Position numbers and translations under genes: made by a program | In this document: piece after piece, positions 44,117 through 51,525 of the stretch | Numbering within the stretch: position 1 is the first letter of the stretch | Layout: every line of letters starts with the position of its first letter | Notes under the pieces: generated by a model | Told to the model about the DNA's origin: nothing | What the model saw: the letters and a program-made list of their open reading frames with translations, nothing else | Database searches by the model: none | DNA from: Planctomycetota bacterium | GTDB taxonomy: Bacteria; Planctomycetota; Planctomycetia; Pirellulales; Pirellulaceae | Reading direction: 5' to 3' | NCBI GenBank assembly: GCA_027619595.1 | Contig: JAQCHP010000005.1 | Location: 1-64,000, forward strand | Length of the DNA stretch: 64,000 nucleotides

Positions 44117-45076
44117 CTACACCACGTTATTGACGACGTTGGGAAGTTTTTGGCCCCGGAGGGCTTGGGCGGCAATTCCCGCCGCCGTTTCTCGAAGTGT
44201 TCGCACGGCTTGTTCGCTGACCGACGCCACGTGCGACGCCGTCACAACATTATCCAATGTCCTCAGTGGGCTGTCGGCCGGAAGTGGCTCCTGTTCAAAA
44301 ACATCCAAGGCTGCCGCGCCTAAATGGCCTGACTGTAAGGCCGAGACGAGAGCCGTAGTCTCGATTAGATCTCCCCGACCGAGATTCACCAGAATCGCAC
44401 CTGGCTTCATCGTCGGCAGACTGTCCGCATTCAACAAATGACGCGTCGCTGAATTCGATGGGCAGTGCAGTGTTACGATATCCGAGTTCTTCAGGAGCGA
44501 GGCAAGGTCAGACGGCTCAACGTGAGATTCTCGCAGATTTTCCGCCGAAACCAGCGGATCATGTACCAAGACACGGCACTTAAACGGGCGCAAACGCGCG
44601 GCAACTTCCCGCCCAATCCGACCGAAACCGACGATCCCCACACATTGGGTTCGCATGGCTCGCATGCCGGTAAGCGGGAGTGCCAATCCCCAGCCTCCCT
44701 GCTGTACCTTCCGCGCATTGGGTACCACGCCGCGGGTGGCCGCCAAGATGAAGGCCAACGTGTGATCAGCAACTTCATCGATGCAATAATCAGGGACATT
44801 GCAGACGGGAATCCCGCGTCGACGCGCCGCCTCCAGATCTACATTATCAACACCAATTCCATACCGAACAATCACGCGGGCTTTTTGCATGCCGTCAATC
44901 ACATGGGCAGACACGGGCGCAAACTGAGTAATCACCGCGTCGGCGTCGGCCACCAGCGCCAGAAGACTCTCCGGCGTCTTGCACTGACCACTGGTGATCG
45001 AGGCACCCACTTCCTGCAAGATCTGTTGTTCGATAGCCAGATCTGGGAACGTGAAATCGGTAATCACTACCTTCAT
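44117..45076 (-). CDS. C-terminal-binding-protein-type D-2-hydroxyacid dehydrogenase
   Basis: About 319 residues. NAD-binding motif VGIVGFGRIGREVAARL, substrate-side YGIGVDNVDLEAARRRGI and NVPDYCIDEVADH, catalytic Arg in ILVNLGRGDLIET, Glu in ALDVFEQEPLP and His in VVTASHVASVSEQAVRT. This order is that of the D-isomer 2-hydroxyacid dehydrogenases, nearest the CtBP-like group. It reduces a 2-keto acid with NADH, or the reverse; the substrate is not predictable. ATG 45076 (MKVVITDF) is the natural start; the longer frame to 45154 lacks support. It lies 156 bases upstream of the Ala/Pro-rich protein gene on the same strand. Confidence 0.9.
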   Translation of the reverse strand: MKVVITDFTFPDLAIEQQILQEVGASITSGQCKTPESLLALVADADAVITQFAPVSAHVIDGMQKARVIVRYGIGVDNVDLEAARRRGIPVCNVPDYCIDEVADHTLAFILAATRGVVPNARKVQQGGWGLALPLTGMRAMRTQCVGIVGFGRIGREVAARLRPFKCRVLVHDPLVSAENLRESHVEPSDLASLLKNSDIVTLHCPSNSATRHLLNADSLPTMKPGAILVNLGRGDLIETTALVSALQSGHLGAAALDVFEQEPLPADSPLRTLDNVVTASHVASVSEQAVRTLRETAAGIAAQALRGQKLPNVVNNVV

Positions 45077-45395
45077 TGGAAAAACCCTTGAGGAACACGG
45101 GACGATTGCCGAGGGTTCTGTCGACTCCCTTTCGGCGTAATTTGCCAGTAACATAAAAGGCCGTCCGATCGACGACCACCGCGTTCCGTTGGAATGCTTT
45201 GACGCCGCAATCGGACCCTATCATGACCCGTAAGCCACACGCCATAAATGGGGGGAGGCCGCGGATACTGGCGAACGGGCGTGAATCAGGAGTGGACGAC
45301 GTGCTTGAAGTACAGACGTAACCGAGGTTTCGACTTTCTTTTCGCTGCAAGATTCATGATAGCGTTTACTCAAATGCATCCCCCCTCCCCCCCCG

Positions 45396-45427
45396 CCCCT
45401 CTCCCCCAGAAGACTGAGGGAGAGGGG
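45396..45427. repeat. Inverted repeat of the CCCCTCTCCC / GGGAGAGGGG type
   Basis: CCCCTCTCCC at 45396-45405 is the exact reverse complement of GGGAGAGGGG at 45418-45427, loop of 12 bases. This sequence style is a widespread intergenic repeat family in bacteria. No T-run follows, so terminator function is unlikely. Confidence 0.8.
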
Positions 45428-45450
45428 GGCCAGATTATTGATCGAGACGC

Positions 45451-45510
45451 ATCGTGCGCGATAAGATCGTGCGCGATAAGATCGTGCGCAATAAGATCGT
45501 GCGCAACAAG
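45451..45510. repeat. 15-bp tandem repeat, four copies (ATCGTGCGCGATAAG)
   Basis: Two identical units (45451-45465, 45466-45480) and two with one or two changes (ATCGTGCGCAATAAG, ATCGTGCGCAACAAG) lie 100 bases before the E2 gene. The unit contains the near-palindrome TCGTGCGCGA, so it could bind a dimeric regulator, or simply be a slippage product. Confidence 0.9.
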
Positions 45511-45611
45511 ATTGTCCAAGCCAATTCGATTTTTTCGCCAACTTTTCATCAGCCCACCCCTAGTCGGCATGTCCCGCCGGCCGGTAATGAGTCTTTTCCA
45601 GGAATACCCCT

Positions 45612-46946
45612 ATGGCAATTGAAATCCGAGTCCCTCGTTTAGGCTGGTCGATGGAAGAGGGGACGTTTTCTCAATGGCTGTTCGGCGACGGAGATCAGGT
45701 CACCGCCGGTGATATGGTTTACGAATTGGAAGGCGAAAAGGCGACGCAGGCCATTGAATCGTTTGACGCAGGAATCCTGCGACTGAGACCCGACGCTCCC
45801 CGACCGGGTGAGAAGGTCGTGGTCGGTCAAGTCATAGGGTTTCTGTGCGCACCAGGCGAATCAATTCCGACTGGGCCCGAACCGATAGCTCCGGCCGCTA
45901 CCGACGCCGTGTCCGCCATCGTCCCTAGCGCGGGCCCCAGCGCGCGACGCTTGGCACGTAAGCTAAATGTACCACTCGACGAAATTGCGGGCAGCGGCAA
46001 GAAAGGACGAGTCACTCGGCAAGACATCTTGGCAGAGCACAAAAATGTGGCCGCCACTACGGCCTCCCCCAGAAATCGAACAGCCAGCCCGGCGGGAAAG
46101 GGGCGGCTACGAGTTAGTCCCCGAGCGGCCAGACTCGCCGCCGAACTTGGCGTGAACCTGCGCGACGTGCAGCCGACAGGCTCGACCGGGCGCGTACGCG
46201 AATGTGACGTGCAGGCGATGGCTGAGCAACTCGCAACGGAGAACCGCCGACCCAACTCTCGGAATTCCTTGCCGGGAACCTCGTCGATCCGACAGACCAT
46301 CGCCAACCGCATGTTGTCCGCCAGCAACGAAACGGCTGCCGTCACCCTCACCGCCAACGCAGACGCAACCGAACTGAAACGACTCCGAGACGCCTTTCGG
46401 CGGAATCATGGCGATTCACCCGGGCGGCCCACAGGGTATACGGAGCTCTGCATCAAGCTGGCGGGGGCGGCCCTGAAGCACCATCCCCAGCTTTTGCAAC
46501 AATGGACCGACCAAGGGCTTTTAGCCCTAGATTCAATCCACATTGCCGTTGCAGTCCATACACCGCATGGACTCTTCACGCCCGTGCTCCATGATGTGCC
46601 AGCCCTCTCCGTCCCACAACTGACCCAACAGCTGTCAGAATTGGTCGCCCGTGCACAGGCCCGAAAATTGACGGCTGCGGAAATGGAAGGGGGCACATTC
46701 ACTGTGACCAGCTTGGGGGCCTATCGCGTGAATAGCTTCACACCCATCCTTAATCTTCCACAATCGGCGATTCTTGGCCTGGGACGCATCGTTGACGTCC
46801 CGGTTGTCATTCAAGGTGAGATCTCCATTCGACCGCAACTGCCCCTGAGCCTAACCTTTGACCATCGCGTGGTCGACGGCGTCCCAGCGGCCGAACTATT
46901 AACAACTCTCTGCGAGATCTTGGAGAATCCAGGCGACCACCTGTAA
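45612..46946 (+). CDS. 2-oxo acid dehydrogenase E2 component (dihydrolipoamide acyltransferase)
   Basis: 444 residues. Lipoyl domain ~1-78 with the lipoylated Lys in LEGEKATQAIESF. Two peripheral subunit-binding-like segments follow: PSARRLARKLNVPLDEIAG then KKGRVTRQDI, and VSPRAARLAAELGVNLRDV then STGRVRECDV. The catalytic domain (~225-440) ends with the active-site LTFDHRVVDGVPAAELL. It would transfer an acyl group from lipoamide to CoA in a pyruvate-, branched-chain- or acetoin-type complex. No E1 or E3 gene is nearby, so the complex type is open. Two binding domains is unusual for a one-lipoyl bacterial E2. The upstream region carries tandem repeats. Confidence 0.9.
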   Translation: MAIEIRVPRLGWSMEEGTFSQWLFGDGDQVTAGDMVYELEGEKATQAIESFDAGILRLRPDAPRPGEKVVVGQVIGFLCAPGESIPTGPEPIAPAATDAVSAIVPSAGPSARRLARKLNVPLDEIAGSGKKGRVTRQDILAEHKNVAATTASPRNRTASPAGKGRLRVSPRAARLAAELGVNLRDVQPTGSTGRVRECDVQAMAEQLATENRRPNSRNSLPGTSSIRQTIANRMLSASNETAAVTLTANADATELKRLRDAFRRNHGDSPGRPTGYTELCIKLAGAALKHHPQLLQQWTDQGLLALDSIHIAVAVHTPHGLFTPVLHDVPALSVPQLTQQLSELVARAQARKLTAAEMEGGTFTVTSLGAYRVNSFTPILNLPQSAILGLGRIVDVPVVIQGEISIRPQLPLSLTFDHRVVDGVPAAELLTTLCEILENPGDHL

Positions 46947-47092
46947 TCGTCGGTAGAGGATATGAACTTCCTCCACGAACCCTGCGGACGCCAGGCTTGT
47001 CCTATGTATTTGTCGGCGTCGCGGGGAGTGACAGCTGGCCGGATCCAGCGTAAAATAACACAGTACACCCATTTCTCTCCAAAGGAGGCCGA

Positions 47093-47563
47093 GTGATTTC
47101 TACCAGCACGACCTTGCAAGACTTGGAGCAACGACAAGTTCGCAGCCTTGCACTTGCCCAAGCAGCTGCTCGCACAGCAGCGGCCGATCGCGGACAAGAC
47201 GTTATCATCCTTGACTTGCGATCGCTCACGCAATTCTTCGATTTTTTTGTGATTGCCACAGGCACCAGTCGTCGACAGGTGCACGCCATGAGCGAGGATA
47301 TTGTCCGAACTTTGGCCCAGGAGTTGAATGACCGGCGAATCGGGCGGGAAGGATACGAAGAGAGTCGCTGGATCTTGCTGGACTATGGTTCGGTAGTGGT
47401 CCATTTATTTGACCAAGAAACCCGCGAATATTACAGCTTGGAAACGCTGTGGGCCGAGGCACCGCGGATTGAATGGAAACTCTCCGAAATGACCGGCTCC
47501 GCAACAAACGGTACCCTGTTTGCCACAACCCCAACTGTCTTTGATGGCAAAGAAATAGCCTGA
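47093..47563 (+). CDS. rsfS: Ribosome silencing factor RsfS
   Basis: 156 residues, longer than the ~110 core because of an N-terminal extension and a C-terminal tail. The core has AARTAAADRGQDVIILDLRS, LTQFFDFFVIATGTSRRQV, and the hallmark GREGYEESRWILLDYGSVVV followed by HLFDQETREYYSLETLWAEA. RsfS binds ribosomal protein L14 and blocks subunit joining when nutrients are low. GTG 47093 has AAAGGAGG six bases upstream. argS follows by ten bases and the methyltransferase after that, making a likely three-gene operon. Confidence 0.95.
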   Translation: MISTSTTLQDLEQRQVRSLALAQAAARTAAADRGQDVIILDLRSLTQFFDFFVIATGTSRRQVHAMSEDIVRTLAQELNDRRIGREGYEESRWILLDYGSVVVHLFDQETREYYSLETLWAEAPRIEWKLSEMTGSATNGTLFATTPTVFDGKEIA

Positions 47564-47573
47564 CAGGGAATGC

Positions 47574-49559
47574 ATGAACATCGTTGCGGAATTGAAGGAG
47601 CGTTTCCGCCCAGCCGTCGCTCCGTTGGTCGCCGACCCCGAAGCATTGCTTGATATGATCCGTCCGACACAGAACGTGTCGTTCGGTGACTATCAGATGA
47701 ATTGCGCGATGCCGCTCGAAAAACGTCTCGGCCGGCCGGCCCAAGAGATCGCGACCGACTTAGTTGCCGACTTGAAGATCGATGACCTGTGCGAGTCACC
47801 CCAAGTCGCAGGCAAAGGTTTTATTAACCTCAAACTGCGCACCTCATGGATCGAACAGCAGCTCGAAGAAGCTCGGCGAGACGAGCGACTCGGCGTCCTA
47901 GCCGTCACGGCACCACAGACGATTATCGTGGACTTCTCGTCGCCCAATGTCGCCAAGCCAATGCATGTCGGCCACATTCGTTCGACGGTGATCGGCGATG
48001 CCATTTCTCGAATGTTGCTATTCCGCGGTCATCGAGTCATTCGCGACAATCACTTGGGGGATTGGGGAACACAATTTGGCATGATCTTGTACGGCATGCA
48101 GAATTTCTCTCGGCAAGCCGATTACGAAGAGAACCCTGTCCGAGAGTTATCGCGACTCTATCGACTTGTGCGCAAATTAATGGACTACCATGAGTCGACC
48201 GAAAAACTGCCACGGCGTCAGATGGAATTGCAGAAATGCGAAGCGACGCTGACCAAGGCACAGGCAGCACGAAACTCGCACGATCCCGCGGATAAAGCGG
48301 GCCTTAAAAAGACAGACAAGGAACTCCGGCGGATCGAGTCGCAATGTCGAGAGTTTCGAGACGAAATCCGATCTCTCCAAGATCTTCTCAGCGCGATTGA
48401 TGGCGACGTTACGCTGTCGGGACTTACTCAAACACACCCCGACATCTGCGATTCGGTACTTCGAGAAACCGCTCTTCTGCACGCGTCTGATCCAGCGCGA
48501 CTGGAACGTTGGAGAGAAATACTGCCTAAGTGTCGCGAAGACATCCAGCGAACCTACGACCGACTGAACATCCAATTTGACGTCGAGCTGGGGGAGAGCT
48601 TTTATCACGATCGGCTGGACCGTGTCGTCAAGGATCTGGAAGCCCGTGACCTCGCTCGAAAAAGCGACGGTGCTACATGTGTATTCCTGCCCGACTTCGA
48701 AGCACCAATGATCGTACGTAAGCGCGATGGCGCGTTCCTCTACGCCACAACCGATCTGGCAACGATCCAGTACCGCATGGAAATGTGGCAACCCGATGCG
48801 ATACTTTACGTAGTCGATTTTCGACAAGGAGAACACTTCGACAAGTTATTCGCCGTGGCTCGGAATTGGGGATATGAGCAGGTCCATCTGCAACACATCA
48901 AGTTCGGCACCGTACTAGGTGACGACGGACGACCGTTCAAAACACGAGCCGGTGACTCGGTCGGGTTGGAGGGACTCTTGGACGAAGCGGTAACAGCCGC
49001 AGCCAAGGTGGTGGAAGAAAACGACCTCCAAAAAGAAGCAGGCCCGGATTTTACTCCGCAAGAACGCGCGTCGATTGCCAATATCGTCGGGCATGCCGCC
49101 ATCAAGTACGCCGATCTCTCGCAAAACCGAGAAAGCGACTACGTATACCAACAAGAAAAGATGGTGGCCATGAAAGGCAATACGGCAACGTACATGCAGT
49201 ATTCCTTTGCTCGCATTCAAAATATCTTTGCCAAGGGGCTCATCGATATCCAAGCCCTTCGCCAAGATCCACACAGCAAGATCCGCCTCCTTCAGCCCGC
49301 AGAACGAGCGTTGGGCCTGCAACTTCTCCGTTTTGAACAGGCGCTAGATGAAGCCCTGGAGGATTATCGGCCGCATTTGATGACCGAATACCTGTTCGAT
49401 CTGGCGAAGAATTTTTCTGATTTTTACAATGACTGTCCTGTGTTGCGTGCCGAAGAGCAAGACGAACGGATTAGCCGGTTGCTGCTATGCGATCTCGTTG
49501 GACGCACGATCGGCCGAGGTTTGGAACTGTTGGGGATTTCTGTGGTAGATCGCATGTAA
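47574..49559 (+). CDS. argS: Arginyl-tRNA synthetase
   Basis: 661 residues. N-terminal Add-1-like domain with SFGDYQMNCAMPLEKRLGRP, then the class I HIGH motif in NVAKPMHVGHIRSTVIGDA, DNHLGDWGTQFGMILYG, and the anticodon-binding DALR-like C-terminus (ALDEALEDYRPHLMTEYLF). It charges tRNA-Arg. It is about 80-100 residues longer than common bacterial ArgRS: an insertion at ~205-275 is charged and helical (QMELQKCEATLTKAQAARNS; DKELRRIESQCREFRDEIRS), inside the catalytic region. The KMSKS-like loop is not obvious, as in many ArgRS. AGGGAATGC precedes ATG 47574. Confidence 0.96.
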   Translation: MNIVAELKERFRPAVAPLVADPEALLDMIRPTQNVSFGDYQMNCAMPLEKRLGRPAQEIATDLVADLKIDDLCESPQVAGKGFINLKLRTSWIEQQLEEARRDERLGVLAVTAPQTIIVDFSSPNVAKPMHVGHIRSTVIGDAISRMLLFRGHRVIRDNHLGDWGTQFGMILYGMQNFSRQADYEENPVRELSRLYRLVRKLMDYHESTEKLPRRQMELQKCEATLTKAQAARNSHDPADKAGLKKTDKELRRIESQCREFRDEIRSLQDLLSAIDGDVTLSGLTQTHPDICDSVLRETALLHASDPARLERWREILPKCREDIQRTYDRLNIQFDVELGESFYHDRLDRVVKDLEARDLARKSDGATCVFLPDFEAPMIVRKRDGAFLYATTDLATIQYRMEMWQPDAILYVVDFRQGEHFDKLFAVARNWGYEQVHLQHIKFGTVLGDDGRPFKTRAGDSVGLEGLLDEAVTAAAKVVEENDLQKEAGPDFTPQERASIANIVGHAAIKYADLSQNRESDYVYQQEKMVAMKGNTATYMQYSFARIQNIFAKGLIDIQALRQDPHSKIRLLQPAERALGLQLLRFEQALDEALEDYRPHLMTEYLFDLAKNFSDFYNDCPVLRAEEQDERISRLLLCDLVGRTIGRGLELLGISVVDRM

Positions 49560-49562
49560 TTT

Positions 49563-50465
49563 GTGGGGATGGGAACCGTGACGAAACACAAGCCAACAAG
49601 CTATTTTCTCGAGAAATACCTCGACCGAATCCGTTGCGGAGACTCGAATCAGCTACTGCAACAAATGCCTGCGGCTTGTGTCGACACTGTCGTCACAAGC
49701 CCGCCGTATTATCAACAGCGCAACTACGAGGGCCAACGGGAACAAATCGGCCAAGAGTCAACACCGCAAGGATATATCGACCGGTTGGTTGCGTTGTTTC
49801 GCGAAACACATCGAGTCCTCCGTGACACAGGTAGTCTGTGGCTCGTCTTGGGCGACAAATACCAAGACGGGCAACAGTTAGGCATGCCATGGCGAGTCGC
49901 CTTGGCGTTACAACAAGACGGATGGATCCTGCGGAGCGATGTAATCTGGCACAAACCCAATGCTATGCCGTCTTCCGTGAAAAATCGCCTGACATTGGAT
50001 CACGAATACGTTTTTTTCTTTGTGAAGTCGATGCGCTACCACTACGACGCAGATGCGATCAGGGAACCACATGTTACGTTCAGCGATCATTCACGCATGA
50101 AAGGGGGCCGGCAACATTTTTTTCGCCGCGGTAGCACGCCGGAACAGGGCAAAAACGGCGGCACCAACAATTTACACGACGGCCGCTGGGACCAAGCCTT
50201 TCATCCCAAAGGCCGGAACAAACGAACCGTGTGGTCGGTGCCCCTGTCTAAATGCCGTGAAGCGCATTTCGCCGTATTTCCTGCGCCGCTGGTGCGCACG
50301 TGCATCCTGGCAACTTGCCCCGAACAAGGCTTGGTGCTTGACCCATTTTGCGGCAGCGGCACTACCTGCGCAGTCGCACAGGAATTGGGACGACATTTTG
50401 TGGGATTCGATTGCGTAGAAAAGTATTGCCGCATGGCCGCCAAAAGAACGGCGGCGCCAACATAA
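49563..50465 (+). CDS. Site-specific DNA methyltransferase (amino-methyltransferase, beta-type order)
   Basis: 300 residues. Catalytic motif IV TSPPYYQQRNYEGQREQIG lies at ~45, and the S-adenosylmethionine motif I, LDPFCGSGTTCAVAQELGR, at ~258, so the domain order is IV before I (beta class). SPPY is typical of N4-cytosine and some N6-adenine enzymes. Target-recognition sequence lies between (HPKGRNKRTVWSVPLSKCRE near its end). It modifies DNA after replication. No restriction endonuclease or specificity subunit is nearby, and it sits three bases after argS, so it is an orphan enzyme in a housekeeping operon, probably regulatory. Starts at GTG 49563, ATG 49569 or GTG 49578 are all possible. 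Confidence 0.92.
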   Translation: MGMGTVTKHKPTSYFLEKYLDRIRCGDSNQLLQQMPAACVDTVVTSPPYYQQRNYEGQREQIGQESTPQGYIDRLVALFRETHRVLRDTGSLWLVLGDKYQDGQQLGMPWRVALALQQDGWILRSDVIWHKPNAMPSSVKNRLTLDHEYVFFFVKSMRYHYDADAIREPHVTFSDHSRMKGGRQHFFRRGSTPEQGKNGGTNNLHDGRWDQAFHPKGRNKRTVWSVPLSKCREAHFAVFPAPLVRTCILATCPEQGLVLDPFCGSGTTCAVAQELGRHFVGFDCVEKYCRMAAKRTAAPT

Positions 50466-50500
50466 AAATTCTCGTAGGGTACCTTCTACGCAACAAAGCA

Positions 50501-51496
50501 CTAGGCCATTTTTACCGCGAGCGTAATCGCGTTTCGTAGACTGCCAGAATCGGCCTTGCCCTGCCATGCAATATCGTATGCCGTACCGTGATCAACGCTG
50601 GTACGAATAATAGGCAGCCCTACGGTGGTGTTGACCGCCTGATCAAATGCGATCGCCTTGACGGGAATATGCCCTTGGTCATGGTACATACAGACATAGG
50701 CATCAGTCGTCGCGCGCTTGCTCGGTAAAAATGCAGCATCAGGTGGCAGAGGACCTTCGACGCGAAAACCGAGCGCCAGGGCTTTTTGGATCGCAGGCAC
50801 GATAAAACGCTCTTCTTCCTGTTCGCCAAACAGACCGTGTTCGCCGGCATGCGGGTTGAGTCCACACACGACGATTCGCGGTTCACGCCCACGAATACGG
50901 CGCAACCCTTCACTGGTAAGTTCAATCACTTCCAAGATTCGTGACTCGGTCAATAACGACGGAACGGCGGCGTACCCGACATGCACCGTAACGAACGTGC
51001 AGGTGATAAGGTCGGAATACTGCATCATGCACCAACGCTTCGATTCACATCGATCGGCAAAAATTTCTGTGTGGCCCGGGTATCTTATGCCTGCCAGATA
51101 CAAGGCTTCTTTGTTGATCGGGGCAGTGGCTACCGCAATCACTTGCTGAGCGAGTGCGGCATCAATGGCTGCCTGAATATACGCAAATGCGGCGCGACCG
51201 TTCTCTGCGTTGACAACGCCGGGGACAACCACCTCGGCATCCAATAGCGGCACATCGACGACACACGGTTGCGACACACGTTGAAAATCGCCATTCCAGG
51301 CGGCCAGTGAGATCACCGGAGCGGTGAAAGGGCGATCGATTTGCTGCGCGACGCGGAGCAGCAACCGCGGGTCACCAAACACGACAGGAGTCACAACGGT
51401 CGTCTCCTGTAGAATATCGAGACAAATTTCCGGACCAATTCCGGCAGGATCGCCCATAGTGATCGCAATACGCGGACGGGTGCTATTGACTGACAT
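50501..51496 (-). CDS. pdxA: 4-hydroxythreonine-4-phosphate dehydrogenase
   Basis: 331 residues from ATG 51496, with GGAGAG six bases upstream; the longer frame to 51553 would overlap the glnD end. Motifs: ITMGDPAGIGPEI at the N-terminus, ATAPINKEALYLAG, then YPGHTEIFADR (metal-binding His) and late YHDQGHIPVKAI and RTSVDHGTAYDIA with the remaining metal-binding His residues. It oxidises 4-phosphohydroxy-L-threonine in the pyridoxal 5'-phosphate pathway. Its place at the end of the amtB-glnB-glnD run suggests co-transcription, though the functional link is not obvious. It converges with the methyltransferase gene across a 35-base gap. Confidence 0.96.
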   Translation of the reverse strand: MSVNSTRPRIAITMGDPAGIGPEICLDILQETTVVTPVVFGDPRLLLRVAQQIDRPFTAPVISLAAWNGDFQRVSQPCVVDVPLLDAEVVVPGVVNAENGRAAFAYIQAAIDAALAQQVIAVATAPINKEALYLAGIRYPGHTEIFADRCESKRWCMMQYSDLITCTFVTVHVGYAAVPSLLTESRILEVIELTSEGLRRIRGREPRIVVCGLNPHAGEHGLFGEQEEERFIVPAIQKALALGFRVEGPLPPDAAFLPSKRATTDAYVCMYHDQGHIPVKAIAFDQAVNTTVGLPIIRTSVDHGTAYDIAWQGKADSGSLRNAITLAVKMA

Positions 51497-51525
51497 GAGG
51501 ATTCTCTCCGCTACTTCGCCTAGTA

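Larger units (their letters stand above)
45077..45611. other. Intergenic region rich in repeats
   Basis: No gene is supported. Promoters for the dehydrogenase (minus) and the E2 acyltransferase (plus) must lie here. It holds a C-rich inverted repeat (45396-45427) and four 15-base tandem units (45451-45510), listed separately. Frames across the repeats give artificial peptides such as AHDLI repeated. Confidence 0.6.

Noticed and set aside
45451-45510. 15-bp tandem repeats as a CRISPR array
   Set aside because: Units are contiguous without spacers and far too short; no cas genes in the window.
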